A DNA stretch of 64,000 nucleotides. It comes from Gibbula magus. Lineage: Eukaryota > Mollusca > Gastropoda > Trochida > Trochidae. Both the position numbers and the translations under genes were made by a program. A model generated the notes under the pieces. It saw only the letters and a program-made list of their open reading frames with translations. It did not search any database and was not told the DNA's origin. Below are positions 1 through 12,527 of the stretch, in pieces. The stretch covers positions 54,029,201 to 54,093,200 of the forward strand of contig OW388293.1 of assembly GCA_936450465.1 (NCBI GenBank), written 5' to 3'. The stretch's first letter is position 1. Every line of letters begins with the position of its first letter.

Positions 1-2073
1 CAATAATTTCCATGTTTTGTGGCCAATTTGGTCACGCGAACCTCTTTAACGGCGAATCTGGAGTCCAACTTAAGGAAGGTAGCGGGAATTCGAAATGAAC
101 ATTCGATAGATCACATTGTAATATACATCTCAGCCAAGTTTGGTTCTGAAATATGCATTTTGAAGAAAGTTATCACGCTTGCTGTCAAGTACTGTGTTTC
201 TCGCACTTAGTAAAATGTCCATGTTTTTTGGCCAATTTGGTCACGCGAACCTCTTTAACGGCGAATCTGGAGTCCAACTTAAGGAAGGTAGCGAGAATTC
301 GAAATGACCATTCGATAGATCACATTGTAATATACATCTCAGCCAAGTTTGGTTCTGAAATATGCATTTTGAAGAAAGTTATCACGCTTGCTGTCAAGTA
401 GTGTGTTTCTCGCACTTAAAATAATTTCCATGTTTTGTGGCCAATTTGGTCACGCGAACCTCTTTAACGGCGAATCTGGAGTCCAACTTAAGGAAGGTAG
501 CGGGAATTCGAAATGAACATTCGATAGATCACATTGGAATATACATCTCAGCCAAGTTTGGTTCTGAAATATGCATTTTGAAGAAAGTTATCACGCTTGC
601 TGTCAAGTACTGTGTTTCTCGCACTTAGTAAAATGTCCATGTTTTTTGGCCAATTTGGTCACGCGAACCTCTTTAACGGCGAATCTGGAGTCCAACTTAA
701 GGAAGGTAGCGAGAATACGAAATGACCATTCGATAGATCACATTGTAATATACATCTCAGCCAAGTTTGGTTCTGAAATATGCATTTTGAAGAAAGTTAT
801 CACGCTTGCTGTCAAGTACTGTGTTTCTCGCACTTAGTAAAATGTCCATTTTTTTTGGCCAATTTGGTCACGCGAACCTCTTTAACGGCGAATCTGGAGT
901 CCAACTTAAGGAAGGTAGCGAGAATACGAAATGACCATTCGATAGATCACATTGTAATATACATCTCAGCCAAGTTTGGTTCTGAAATATGCATTTTGAA
1001 GAAAGTTATCACGCTTGCTGTCAAGTAGTGTGTTTCTCGCACTTACAATAATTTCCATGTTTTTTGGCCAATTTGGTCACGCGAACCTCTTTAACGGCGA
1101 ATCTGGAGTCCAACTTAAGGAAGGTAGCGAGAATTCGAAACTACCATTCGATAGATCACATTGTAATATACATCTCAGCCAAGTTTGGTTCTGAAATATG
1201 CATTTTGAAGAAAGTTATCACGCTTGCTGTCAAGTAGTGTGTTTCTCGCACTTACAATAATTTCCATGTTTTGTGGCCAATTTGGTCACGCGAACCTCTT
1301 TAACGGCGAATCTGGAGTCCAACTTAAGGAAGGTAGCGGGAATTCGAAATAAACATTCGATAGATCACATTGTAATATACATCTCAGCCAAGTTTGGTTC
1401 TGAAATATGCATTTTGAAGAAAGTTATCACGCTTGCTGTCAAGTACTGTGTTTCTCGCACTTAGTAAAATGTCCATGTTTTTTGGCCAATTTGGTCACGC
1501 GAACCTCTTTAACGGCGAATCTGGAGTCCAACTTAAGGAAGGTAGCGAGAATTCGAAATGACCATTCGATAGATCACATTGTAATATACATCTCAGCCAA
1601 GTTTGGTTCTGAAATATGCATTTTGAAGAAAGTTATCACGCTTGCTGTCAAGTAGTGTGTTTCTCGCACTTAGAATAATTTCCATGTTTTTAGGCCAATT
1701 TGGTCACGCGAACCTCTTTAACGGCGAATCTGGAGTCCAACTTAAGGAAGGTAGCGGGAATTCGAAATGAACATTCGATAGATCACATTGGAATATACAT
1801 CTCAGCCAAGTTTGGTTCTGAAATATGCATTTTGAAGAAAGTTATCACGCTTGCTGTCAAGTACTGTGTTTCTCGCACTTAGTAAAATGTCCATGTTTTT
1901 TGGCCAATTTGGTCACGCGAACCTCTTTAACGGCGAATGTGGAGTCCAACTTAAGGAAGGTAGCGAGAATACGAAATGACCATTCGATAGATCACATTGT
2001 AATATACATCTCAGCCAAGTTTGGTTCTGAAATATGCATTTTGAAGAAAGTTATCACGCTTGCTGTCAAGTAG
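1..2073. repeat. Mixed monomers, left edge of window
   Basis: About ten monomers. Units whose position 197 is C (reading TACTGTG) are followed by a unit starting ACTTAGTAAAATG. Units with G there (TAGTGTG) are followed by ACTTACAAT or ACTTAGAAT. This is linkage between sites only about 20 bp apart across the arbitrary unit border. Two copies (from about 9 and 427) carry the TTTTGTGG T-tract and AACATT, each followed by a GTAAAATG unit, so a loose two-monomer pattern is visible. One unit (1041-1249) reads GAAACTACC where others read GAAATGACC. No clean higher-order repeat of its own was found. Confidence 0.8.
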
Positions 2074-5000
2074 TGTGTTTCTCGCACTTAGAATAATTTC
2101 CATGTTTTTTGGCCAATTTGGTCACGCGAACCTCTTTAACGGCGAATCTGGAGTCCAACTTAAGAAAGGAAGCGGGAATTCGAAATGACCATTCGATAGA
2201 TCACATTGGAATTTACTTCTCAGCCAAGTTTGGTTCTGAAATATGCATTTTGAAGAAAGTTATCACGCTTGCTGTCAAGTAGTGTGGTTCTCGCACTTAG
2301 AATAATTTCCATGTTTTATGGCCAAATTGGTCATGCGAACCTCTTTAACGGCGAATCTGGAGTCCAACTTAAAGAAGCTAGCGGGAATTCGAAATGACCA
2401 TTCGATAGATCACATTGTAATATACATCTCAGCCAAGTTTGGTTCTGAAATATGCATTTTGAAGAAAGTTATCACGCTTGCTGTCAAGTAGTGTGGTTCT
2501 CGCACTTAGTAAAATGTCCATGTTTTTTTACCAATTTGGTCACGCGAACCTCTTTAACGGCGAATCTGGAGTCCAACTTAAGGAAGGTAGCGGGAATTCG
2601 AATCGACCATTCGGTAGATCACATTGTAATATACATCTCAGCCAAGTTTGGTTCTGAAATATGCATTTTGAAGAAAGTTATCACGCTTGCTGTCAAGTAC
2701 TGTGTTTCTCGCACTTAGTAAAATGTCCATGTTTTTTGGCCAATTTGGTCACGCGAACCTCTTTAACGGCGAATCTGGAGTCCAACTTAAGGAAGGTAGC
2801 GAGAATTCGAAATGACCATTCGATAGATCACATTGTAATATACATCTCAGCCAAGTTTGGTTCTGAAATATGCATTTTGAAGAAAGTTATCACGCTTGCT
2901 GTCAAGTAGTGTGTTTCTCGCACTTAGAATAATTTCCATGTTTTTTGGCCAATTTGGTCACGCGAACCTCTTTAACGGCGAATCTGGAGTCCAACTTAAG
3001 GAAGGTAGCGAGAATACGAAATGACCATTCGATAGATCACATTGTAATATACATCTCAGCCAAGTTTGGTTCTGAAATATGCATTTTGAAGAAAGTTATC
3101 ACGCTTGCTGTCAAGTAGTGTGGTTATCGCACTTAGAAAAATTTCCATGTTTTTTGGCCAATTTCGTCACGCGAACCTCTTTAACGGCAAATCTGGAGTC
3201 CAACTTAAGGAAGGTAGCGGGAATTCGAAATGACCATTCGATAGATCACATTGGAATTTACTTCTCAGCCAAGTTTGGTTCTGAAATATGCATTTTGAAG
3301 AAAGTTATCACGCTTGCTGTCAAGTACTGTGTTTCTCGCACTTAGTAAAATGTCCATGTTTTTTGGCCAATTTGGTCACGCGAACCTCTTTAACGGCGAA
3401 TCTGGAGTCCAACTTAAGGAAGGTAGCGAGAATTCGAAATGACCATTCGATAGATCACATTGTAATATACATCTCAGCCAAGTTTGGTTCTGAAATATGC
3501 ATTTTGAAGAAAGTTATCACGCTTGCTGTCAAGTAGTGTGTTTCTCGCACTTACAATAATTTCCATGTTTTGTGGCCAATTTGGTCACGCGAACCTCTTT
3601 AACGGCGAATCTGGAGTCCAACTTAAGGAAGGTAGCGGGAATTCGAAATGAACATTCGATAGATCACATTGGAATATACATCTCAGCCAAGTTTGGTTCT
3701 GAAATATGCATTTTGAAGAAAGTTATCACGCTTGCTGTCAAGTACTGTGTTTCTCGCACTTAGTAAAATGTCCATGTTTTTTGGCAAATTTGGTCACGCG
3801 AACCTCTTTAACGGCGAATCTGGAGTCCAACTTAAGGAAGGTAGCGAGAATACGAAATGACCATTCGATAGATCACATTGTAATATACATCTCAGCCAAG
3901 TTTGGTTCTGAAATATGCATTTTGAAGAAAGTTATCACGCTTGCTGTCAAGTAGTGTGTTTCTCGCACTTACAATAATTTCCATGTTTTTTGGCCAATTT
4001 GGTCACGCGAACCTCTTTAACGGCGAATCTGGAGTCCAACTTAAGGAAGGTAGCGAGAATACGAAATGACCATTCGATAGATCACATTGTAATATACATC
4101 TCAGCCAAGTTTGGTTCTGAAATATGCATTTTGAAGAAAGTTATCACGCTTGCTGTCAAGTACTGTGTTTCTCGCACTTACAATAATTTCCATGTTTTGT
4201 GGCCAATTTGGTCACGCGAACCTCTTTAACGGCGAATCTGGAGTCCAACTTAAGGAAGGTAGCGGGAATTAGAATCGACCATTCAATAGATCACATTGTA
4301 ATATACATCTCAGCCAAGTTTGGTTCTGAAATATGCATTTTGAAGAAAGTTATCACGCTTGCTGTCAAGTAGTGTGTTTCTCGCACTTACAATAATTTCC
4401 ATGTGTTTTGGCCAATTTGGTCACGCGAACCTCTTTAACGGCGAATCTGGAGTCCAACTTAAGGAAGCTAGCGGGAATTCGAAATGACCATTCGATAGAT
4501 CACATTGTAATATACATCTCAGCCAAGTTTGGTTCTGAAATATGCATTTTGAAGAAAGTTATCACGCTTGCTGTCAAGTAGTGTGGTTCTCGCACTTAGT
4601 AAAATGTCCATGTTTTTTTTACCAATTTGGTCACGCGAACCTCTTTAACGGCGAATCTGGAGTCCAACTTAAGGAAGGTAGCGGGAATTCGAATCGACCA
4701 TTCGGTAGATCACATTGTAATATACATCTCAGCCAAGTTTGGTTCTGAAATATGCATTTTGAAGAAAGTTATCACGCTTGCTGTCAAGTACTGTGTTTCT
4801 CGCACTTAGTAAAATGTCCATGTTTTCTTTACCAATTTGGTCACGCGAACCTCTTTAACGGCGAATCTGGAGTCCAACTTAAGGAAGGTAGCGGGAATTC
4901 GAATCGACCTTTCGGTAGATCACATTGTAATATACATCTCAGCCAAGTTTGGTTCTGAAATATGCATTTTGAAGAAAGTTATCACGCTTGCTGTCAAGTA

Positions 5001-7300
5001 CTGTGTTTCTCGCACTTAGTAAAATGTCCATGTTTTTTGGCCAATTTGGTCACGCGAACCTCTTTAACGGCGAATCTGGAGTCCAACTTAAGGAAGGTAG
5101 CGGGAATTCGAAATGAACATTCGATAGATCACATTGTAATATACATCTCAGCCAAGTTTGGTTCTGAAATATGCATTTTGAAGAAAGTTATCACGCTTGC
5201 TGTCAAGTACTGTGTTTCTCGCACTTAGTAAAATGTCCATGTTTTTTGGCAAATTTGGTCACGCGAACCTCTTTAACGGCGAATCTGGAGTCCAACTTAA
5301 GGAAGGTAGCGAGAATACGAAATGACCATTCGATAGATCACATTGTAATATACATCTCAGCCAAGTTTGGTTCTGAAATATGCATTTTGAAGAAAGTTAT
5401 CACGCTTGCTGTCAAGTAGTGTGTTTCTCGCACTTACAATAATTTCCATGTTTTTTGGCCAATTTGGTCACGCGAACCTCTTTAACGGCGAATCTGGAGT
5501 CCAACTTAAGGAAGGTAGCGGGAATTAGAATCGACCATTCGATAGATCACATTGTAATATACATCTCAGCCAAGTTTGGTTCTGAAATATGCATTTTGAA
5601 GAAAGTTATCACGCTTGCTGTCAAGTACTGTGTTTCTCGCACTTACAATAATTTCCATGTTTTGTGGCCAATTTGGTCACGCGAACCTCTTTAACGGCGA
5701 ATCTGGAGTCCAACTTAAGGAAGGTAGCGGGAATTAGAATCGACCATTCGGTAGATCACATTGTAATATACATCTCAGCCAAGTTTGGTTCTGAAATATG
5801 CATTTTGAAGAAAGTTATCACGCTTGCTGCCAAGTACTGTGTTTCTCGCACTTAGTAAAATGTCCATGTTTTTTGGCCAATTTGGTCACGCGAACCTCTT
5901 TAACGGCGAATCTGGAGTCCAACTTAAGGAAGGTAGCGGGAATTCGAATCGACCATTCGGTAGATCACATTGTAATATACATCTCAGCCAAGTTTGGTTC
6001 TGAAATATGCATTTTGAAGAAAGTTATCACGCTTGCTGTCAAGTACTGTGTTTCTCGCACTTAGTAAAATGTCCATGTTTTTTGCCCAATTTGGTCACGC
6101 GAACCTCTTTAACGGCGAAACTGGAGTCCAACTTAAGGAAGGTAGCGAGAATTCGAAATGACCATTCGATAGATCACATTGTAATATACATCGCAGCCAA
6201 GTTTGGTTCTGAAATATGCATTTTGAAGAAAGTTATCACGCTTGCTGTCAAGTAGTGTGTTTCTCGCACTTACAATAATTTCCATGTGTTTTGGCCAATT
6301 TGGTCACGCGAACCTCTTTAACGGCGAATCTGGAGTCCAACTTAAGGAAGGTAGCGAGAATTCGAAATGACCATTCGATAGATCACATTGTAATATACAT
6401 CTCAGCCAAGTTTGGTTCTGAAATATGCATTTTGAAGAAAGTTATCACGCTTGCTGTCAAGTAGTGTGTTTCTCGCACTTACAATAATTTCCATGTTTTT
6501 TGGCCAATTTGGTCACGCGAACCTCTTTAACGGCGAATCTGGAGTCCAACTTAAGGAAGGTAGCGAGAATTCGAAATGACCATTCGATAGATCACATTGT
6601 AATATACATCTCAGCCAAGTTTGGTTCTGAAATATGCATTTTGAAGAAAGTTATCACGCTTGCTGTCAAGTAGTGTGGTTCTCGCACTTACAATAATTTC
6701 CATGTTTTGTGGCCAATTTGGTCACGCGAACCTCTTTAACGGCGAATCTGGAGTCCAACTTAAGGAAGGTAGCGGGAATTAGAATCGACCATTCGATAGA
6801 TCACATTGTAATATACATCTCAGCCAAGTTTGGTTCTGAAATATGCATTTTGAAGAAAGTTATCACGCTTGCTGTCATGTAGTGTGTTTCTCGCACTTAC
6901 AATAATTTCCATGTGTTTTGGCCAATTTGGTCACGCGAACCTCTTTAACGGCGAATCTGGAGTCCAACTTAAGGAAGGTAGCGAGAATTCGAATCGACCA
7001 TTCGGTAGATCACATTGTAATATACATCTCAGCCAAGTTTGGTTCTGAAATATGCATTTTGAAGAAAGTTATCACGCTTGGTGCCAAGTACTGTGTTTCT
7101 CGCACTTAGTAAAATGTCCATGTTTTTTGGCCAATTTGGTCACGCGAACCTCTTTAACGGCGAATCTGGAGTCCAACTTAAGGAAGGTAGCGGGAATTCG
7201 AATCGACCATGCGGTAGATCACATTGTAATATACATCTCAGCCAAGTTTGGTTCTGAAATATGCATTTTGAAGAAAGTTATCACGCTTGCTGTCAAGTAC
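2074..7300. repeat. 25-monomer higher-order repeat, copy 1 (5227 bp)
   Basis: Twenty-five consecutive monomers, with two 1-bp insertions, match the next 5227 bp (7301-12527) in the same order. Rare marker variants recur at exactly +5227: the TTTTATGG/CAAATTGG unit near 2317, the TTATCGC/AATTTCGTC unit near 3122-3170, the eight-T tract at 4613-4620, TTTTCTTT at 4823-4830, TTTGCCC near 6082, ATCGCAGCC near 6190 and CATGCGG near 7208. Left of 2074 the match ends: 2073 is G where 7300 is C, and the unit before is of a different haplotype. This is a tandem segmental duplication inside a satellite. Confidence 0.96.
4613..4830. repeat. Two adjacent 210-bp monomers with 1-bp T-tract insertions
   Basis: At 4613-4620 the T-tract is eight T before ACC, where other units of this haplotype (for example at 2522) have seven. 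At 4823-4830 the next unit has TTTTCTTT, also eight long. Both monomers are therefore 210 bp and both carry the AATCGACC...CGGTAG haplotype. The simplest reading is one insertion, then duplication of that single monomer, then a T-to-C change. The same pair occurs at 9840-9847 and 10050-10057 because it lies inside the duplicated 25-mer. Confidence 0.85.
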
Positions 7301-10300
7301 TGTGTTTCTCGCACTTAGAATAATTTCCATGTTTTTTGGCCAATTTGGTCACGCGAACCTCTTTAACGGCGAATCTGGAGTCCAACTTAAGAAAGGAAGC
7401 GGGAATTCGAAATGACCATTCGATAGATCACATTGGAATTTACTTCTCAGCCAAGTTTGGTTCTGAAATATGCATTTTGAAGAAAGTTATCACGCTTGCT
7501 GTCAAGTAGTGTGGTTCTCGCACTTAGAATAATTTCCATGTTTTATGGCCAAATTGGTCATGCGAACCTCTTTAACGGCGAATCTGGAGTCCAACTTAAA
7601 GAAGCTAGCGGGAATTCGAAATGACCATTCGATAGATCACATTGTAATATACATCTCAGCCAAGTTTGGTTCTGAAATATGCATTTTGAAGAAAGTTATC
7701 ACGCTTGCTGTCAAGTAGTGTGGTTCTCGCACTTAGTAAAATGTCCATGTTTTTTTACCAATTTGGTCACGCGAACCTCTTTAACGGCGAATCTGGAGTC
7801 CAACTTAAGGAAGGTAGCGGGAATTCGAATCGACCATTCGGTAGATCACATTGTAATATACATCTCAGCCAAGTTTGGTTCTGAAATATGCATTTTGAAG
7901 AAAGTTATCACGCTTGCTGTCAAGTACTGTGTTTCTCGCACTTAGTAAAATGTCCATGTTTTTTGGCCAATTTGGTCACGCGAACCTCTTTAACGGCGAA
8001 TCTGGAGTCCAACTTAAGGAAGGTAGCGAGAATTCGAAATGACCATTCGATAGATCACATTGTAATATACATCTCAGCCAAGTTTGGTTCTGAAATATGC
8101 ATTTTGAAGAAAGTTATCACGCTTGCTGTCAAGTAGTGTGTTTCTCGCACTTAGAATAATTTCCATGTTTTTTGGCCAATTTGGTCACGCGAACCTCTTT
8201 AACGGCGAATCTGGAGTCCAACTTAAGGAAGGTAGCGAGAATACGAAATGACCATTCGATAGATCACATTGTAATATACATCTCAGCCAAGTTTGGTTCT
8301 GAAATATGCATTTTGAAGAAAGTTATCACGCTTGCTGTCAAGTAGTGTGGTTATCGCACTTAGAAAAATTTCCATGTTTTTTGGCCAATTTCGTCACGCG
8401 AACCTCTTTAACGGCAAATCTGGAGTCCAACTTAAGGAAGGTAGCGGGAATTCGAAATGACCATTCGATAGATCACATTGGAATTTACTTCTCAGCCAAG
8501 TTTGGTTCTGAAATATGCATTTTGAAGAAAGTTATCACGCTTGCTGTCAAGTACTGTGTTTCTCGCACTTAGTAAAATGTCCATGTTTTTTGGCCAATTT
8601 GGTCACGCGAACCTCTTTAACGGCGAATCTGGAGTCCAACTTAAGGAAGGTAGCGAGAATTCGAAATGACCATTCGATAGATCACATTGTAATATACATC
8701 TCAGCCAAGTTTGGTTCTGAAATATGCATTTTGAAGAAAGTTATCACGCTTGCTGTCAAGTAGTGTGTTTCTCGCACTTACAATAATTTCCATGTTTTGT
8801 GGCCAATTTGGTCACGCGAACCTCTTTAACGGCGAATCTGGAGTCCAACTTAAGGAAGGTAGCGGGAATTCGAAATGAACATTCGATAGATCACATTGGA
8901 ATATACATCTCAGCCAAGTTTGGTTCTGAAATATGCATTTTGAAGAAAGTTATCACGCTTGCTGTCAAGTACTGTGTTTCTCGCACTTAGTAAAATGTCC
9001 ATGTTTTTTGGCAAATTTGGTCACGCGAACCTCTTTAACGGCGAATCTGGAGTCCAACTTAAGGAAGGTAGCGAGAATACGAAATGACCATTCGATAGAT
9101 CACATTGTAATATACATCTCAGCCAAGTTTGGTTCTGAAATATGCATTTTGAAGAAAGTTATCACGCTTGCTGTCAAGTAGTGTGTTTCTCGCACTTACA
9201 ATAATTTCCATGTTTTTTGGCCAATTTGGTCACGCGAACCTCTTTAACGGCGAATCTGGAGTCCAACTTAAGGAAGGTAGCGAGAATACGAAATGACCAT
9301 TCGATAGATCACATTGTAATATACATCTCAGCCAAGTTTGGTTCTGAAATATGCATTTTGAAGAAAGTTATCACGCTTGCTGTCAAGTACTGTGTTTCTC
9401 GCACTTACAATAATTTCCATGTTTTGTGGCCAATTTGGTCACGCGAACCTCTTTAACGGCGAATCTGGAGTCCAACTTAAGGAAGGTAGCGGGAATTAGA
9501 ATCGACCATTCAATAGATCACATTGTAATATACATCTCAGCCAAGTTTGGTTCTGAAATATGCATTTTGAAGAAAGTTATCACGCTTGCTGTCAAGTAGT
9601 GTGTTTCTCGCACTTACAATAATTTCCATGTGTTTTGGCCAATTTGGTCACGCGAACCTCTTTAACGGCGAATCTGGAGTCCAACTTAAGGAAGCTAGCG
9701 GGAATTCGAAATGACCATTCGATAGATCACATTGTAATATACATCTCAGCCAAGTTTGGTTCTGAAATATGCATTTTGAAGAAAGTTATCACGCTTGCTG
9801 TCAAGTAGTGTGGTTCTCGCACTTAGTAAAATGTCCATGTTTTTTTTACCAATTTGGTCACGCGAACCTCTTTAACGGCGAATCTGGAGTCCAACTTAAG
9901 GAAGGTAGCGGGAATTCGAATCGACCATTCGGTAGATCACATTGTAATATACATCTCAGCCAAGTTTGGTTCTGAAATATGCATTTTGAAGAAAGTTATC
10001 ACGCTTGCTGTCAAGTACTGTGTTTCTCGCACTTAGTAAAATGTCCATGTTTTCTTTACCAATTTGGTCACGCGAACCTCTTTAACGGCGAATCTGGAGT
10101 CCAACTTAAGGAAGGTAGCGGGAATTCGAATCGACCTTTCGGTAGATCACATTGTAATATACATCTCAGCCAAGTTTGGTTCTGAAATATGCATTTTGAA
10201 GAAAGTTATCACGCTTGCTGTCAAGTACTGTGTTTCTCGCACTTAGTAAAATGTCCATGTTTTTTGGCCAATTTGGTCACGCGAACCTCTTTAACGGCGA

Positions 10301-12527
10301 ATCTGGAGTCCAACTTAAGGAAGGTAGCGGGAATTCGAAATGAACATTCGATAGATCACATTGGAATATACATCTCAGCCAAGTTTGGTTCTGAAATATG
10401 CATTTTGAAGAAAGTTATCACGCTTGCTGTCAAGTACTGTGTTTCTCGCACTTAGTAAAATGTCCATGTTTTTTGGCAAATTTGGTCACGCGAACCTCTT
10501 TAACGGCGAATCTGGAGTCCAACTTAAGGAAGGTAGCGAGAATACGAAATGACCATTCGATAGATCACATTGTAATATACATCTCAGCCAAGTTTGGTTC
10601 TGAAATATGCATTTTGAAGAAAGTTATCACGCTTGCTGTCAAGTAGTGTGTTTCTCGCACTTACAATAATTTCCATGTTTTTTGGCCAATTTGGTCACGC
10701 GAACCTCTTTAACGGCGAATCTGGAGTCCAACTTAAGGAAGGTAGCGGGAATTAGAATCGACCATTCGATAGATCACATTGTAATATACATCTCAGCCAA
10801 GTTTGGTTCTGAAATATGCATTTTGAAGAAAGTTATCACGCTTGCTGTCAAGTACTGTGTTTCTCGCACTTACAATAATTTCCATGTTTTGTGGCCAATT
10901 TGGTCACGCGAACCTCTTTAACGGCGAATCTGGAGTCCAACTTAAGGAAGGTAGCGGGAATTAGAATCGACCATTCGGTAGATCACATTGTAATATACAT
11001 CTCAGCCAAGTTTGGTTCTGAAATATGCATTTTGAAGAAAGTTATCACGCTTGCTGCCAAGTACTGTGTTTCTCGCACTTAGTAAAATGTCCATGTTTTT
11101 TGGCCAATTTGGTCACGCGAACCTCTTTAACGGCGAATCTGGAGTCCAACTTAAGGAAGGTAGCGGGAATTCGAATCGACCATTCGGTAGATCACATTGT
11201 AATATACATCTCAGCCAAGTTTGGTTCTGAAATATGCATTTTGAAGAAAGTTATCACGCTTGCTGTCAAGTACTGTGTTTCTCGCACTTAGTAAAATGTC
11301 CATGTTTTTTGCCCAATTTGGTCACGCGAACCTCTTTAACGGCGAAACTGGAGTCCAACTTAAGGAAGGTAGCGAGAATTCGAAATGACCATTCGATAGA
11401 TCACATTGTAATATACATCGCAGCCAAGTTTGGTTCTGAAATATGCATTTTGAAGAAAGTTATCACGCTTGCTGTCAAGTAGTGTGTTTCTCGCACTTAC
11501 AATAATTTCCATGTGTTTTGGCCAATTTGGTCACGCGAACCTCTTTAACGGCGAATCTGGAGTCCAACTTAAGGAAGGTAGCGAGAATTCGAAATGACCA
11601 TTCGATAGATCACATTGTAATATACATCTCAGCCAAGTTTGGTTCTGAAATATGCATTTTGAAGAAAGTTATCACGCTTGCTGTCAAGTAGTGTGTTTCT
11701 CGCACTTACAATAATTTCCATGTTTTTTGGCCAATTTGGTCACGCGAACCTCTTTAACGGCGAATCTGGAGTCCAACTTAAGGAAGGTAGCGAGAATTCG
11801 AAATGACCATTCGATAGATCACATTGTAATATACATCTCAGCCAAGTTTGGTTCTGAAATATGCATTTTGAAGAAAGTTATCACGCTTGCTGTCAAGTAG
11901 TGTGTTTCTCGCACTTACAATAATTTCCATGTTTTGTGGCCAATTTGGTCACGCGAACCTCTTTAACGGCGAATCTGGAGTCCAACTTAAGGAAGGTAGC
12001 GGGAATTAGAATCGACCATTCGATAGATCACATTGTAATATACATCTCAGCCAAGTTTGGTTCTGAAATATGCATTTTGAAGAAAGTTATCACGCTTGCT
12101 GTCAAGTAGTGTGTTTCTCGCACTTACAATAATTTCCATGTGTTTTGGCCAATTTGGTCACGCGAACCTCTTTAACGGCGAATCTGGAGTCCAACTTAAG
12201 GAAGGTAGCGAGAATTCGAATCGACCATTCGGTAGATCACATTGTAATATACATCTCAGCCAAGTTTGGTTCTGAAATATGCATTTTGAAGAAAGTTATC
12301 ACGCTTGGTGCCAAGTACTGTGTTTCTCGCACTTAGTAAAATGTCCATGTTTTTTGGCCAATTTGGTCACGCGAACCTCTTTAACGGCGAATCTGGAGTC
12401 CAACTTAAGGAAGGTAGCGGGAATTCGAATCGACCATGCGGTAGATCACATTGTAATATACATCTCAGCCAAGTTTGGTTCTGAAATATGCATTTTGAAG
12501 AAAGTTATCACGCTTGCTGTCAAGTAC
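7301..12527. repeat. 25-monomer higher-order repeat, copy 2 (5227 bp)
   Basis: This is the second copy of the 25-mer. Reading both copies side by side I find three substitutions: 5137 T / 10364 G, 6678 G / 11905 T, and 6878 T / 12105 A. That is about 0.06% divergence, whereas neighbouring monomers inside either copy usually differ at several sites. The crossover is resolved to 7301-7318, an 18-bp stretch identical in all versions. Immediately left, at 7300, the sequence matches the right end of copy 2 (12527); right of 7318 it matches the left end of copy 1 (2092 onward). Either a very recent unequal exchange or an assembly duplication could produce this. Confidence 0.95.
9840..10057. repeat. 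Second copy of the 210-bp monomer pair
   Basis: T-tracts of eight bases at 9840-9847 (all T) and 10050-10057 (TTTTCTTT) sit exactly 5227 bp from their counterparts at 4613-4620 and 4823-4830. They are inherited through the 25-mer duplication rather than independent events. They shift the monomer phase by +2, giving a total drift of +4 until the single deletion near 58312. Confidence 0.9.

Noticed and set aside
2074..12527. Treating the 25-mer duplication as certainly biological
   Set aside because: Three differences in 5.2 kb is also what an assembly duplication with residual read errors could look like, so it is reported with that alternative rather than as proven.
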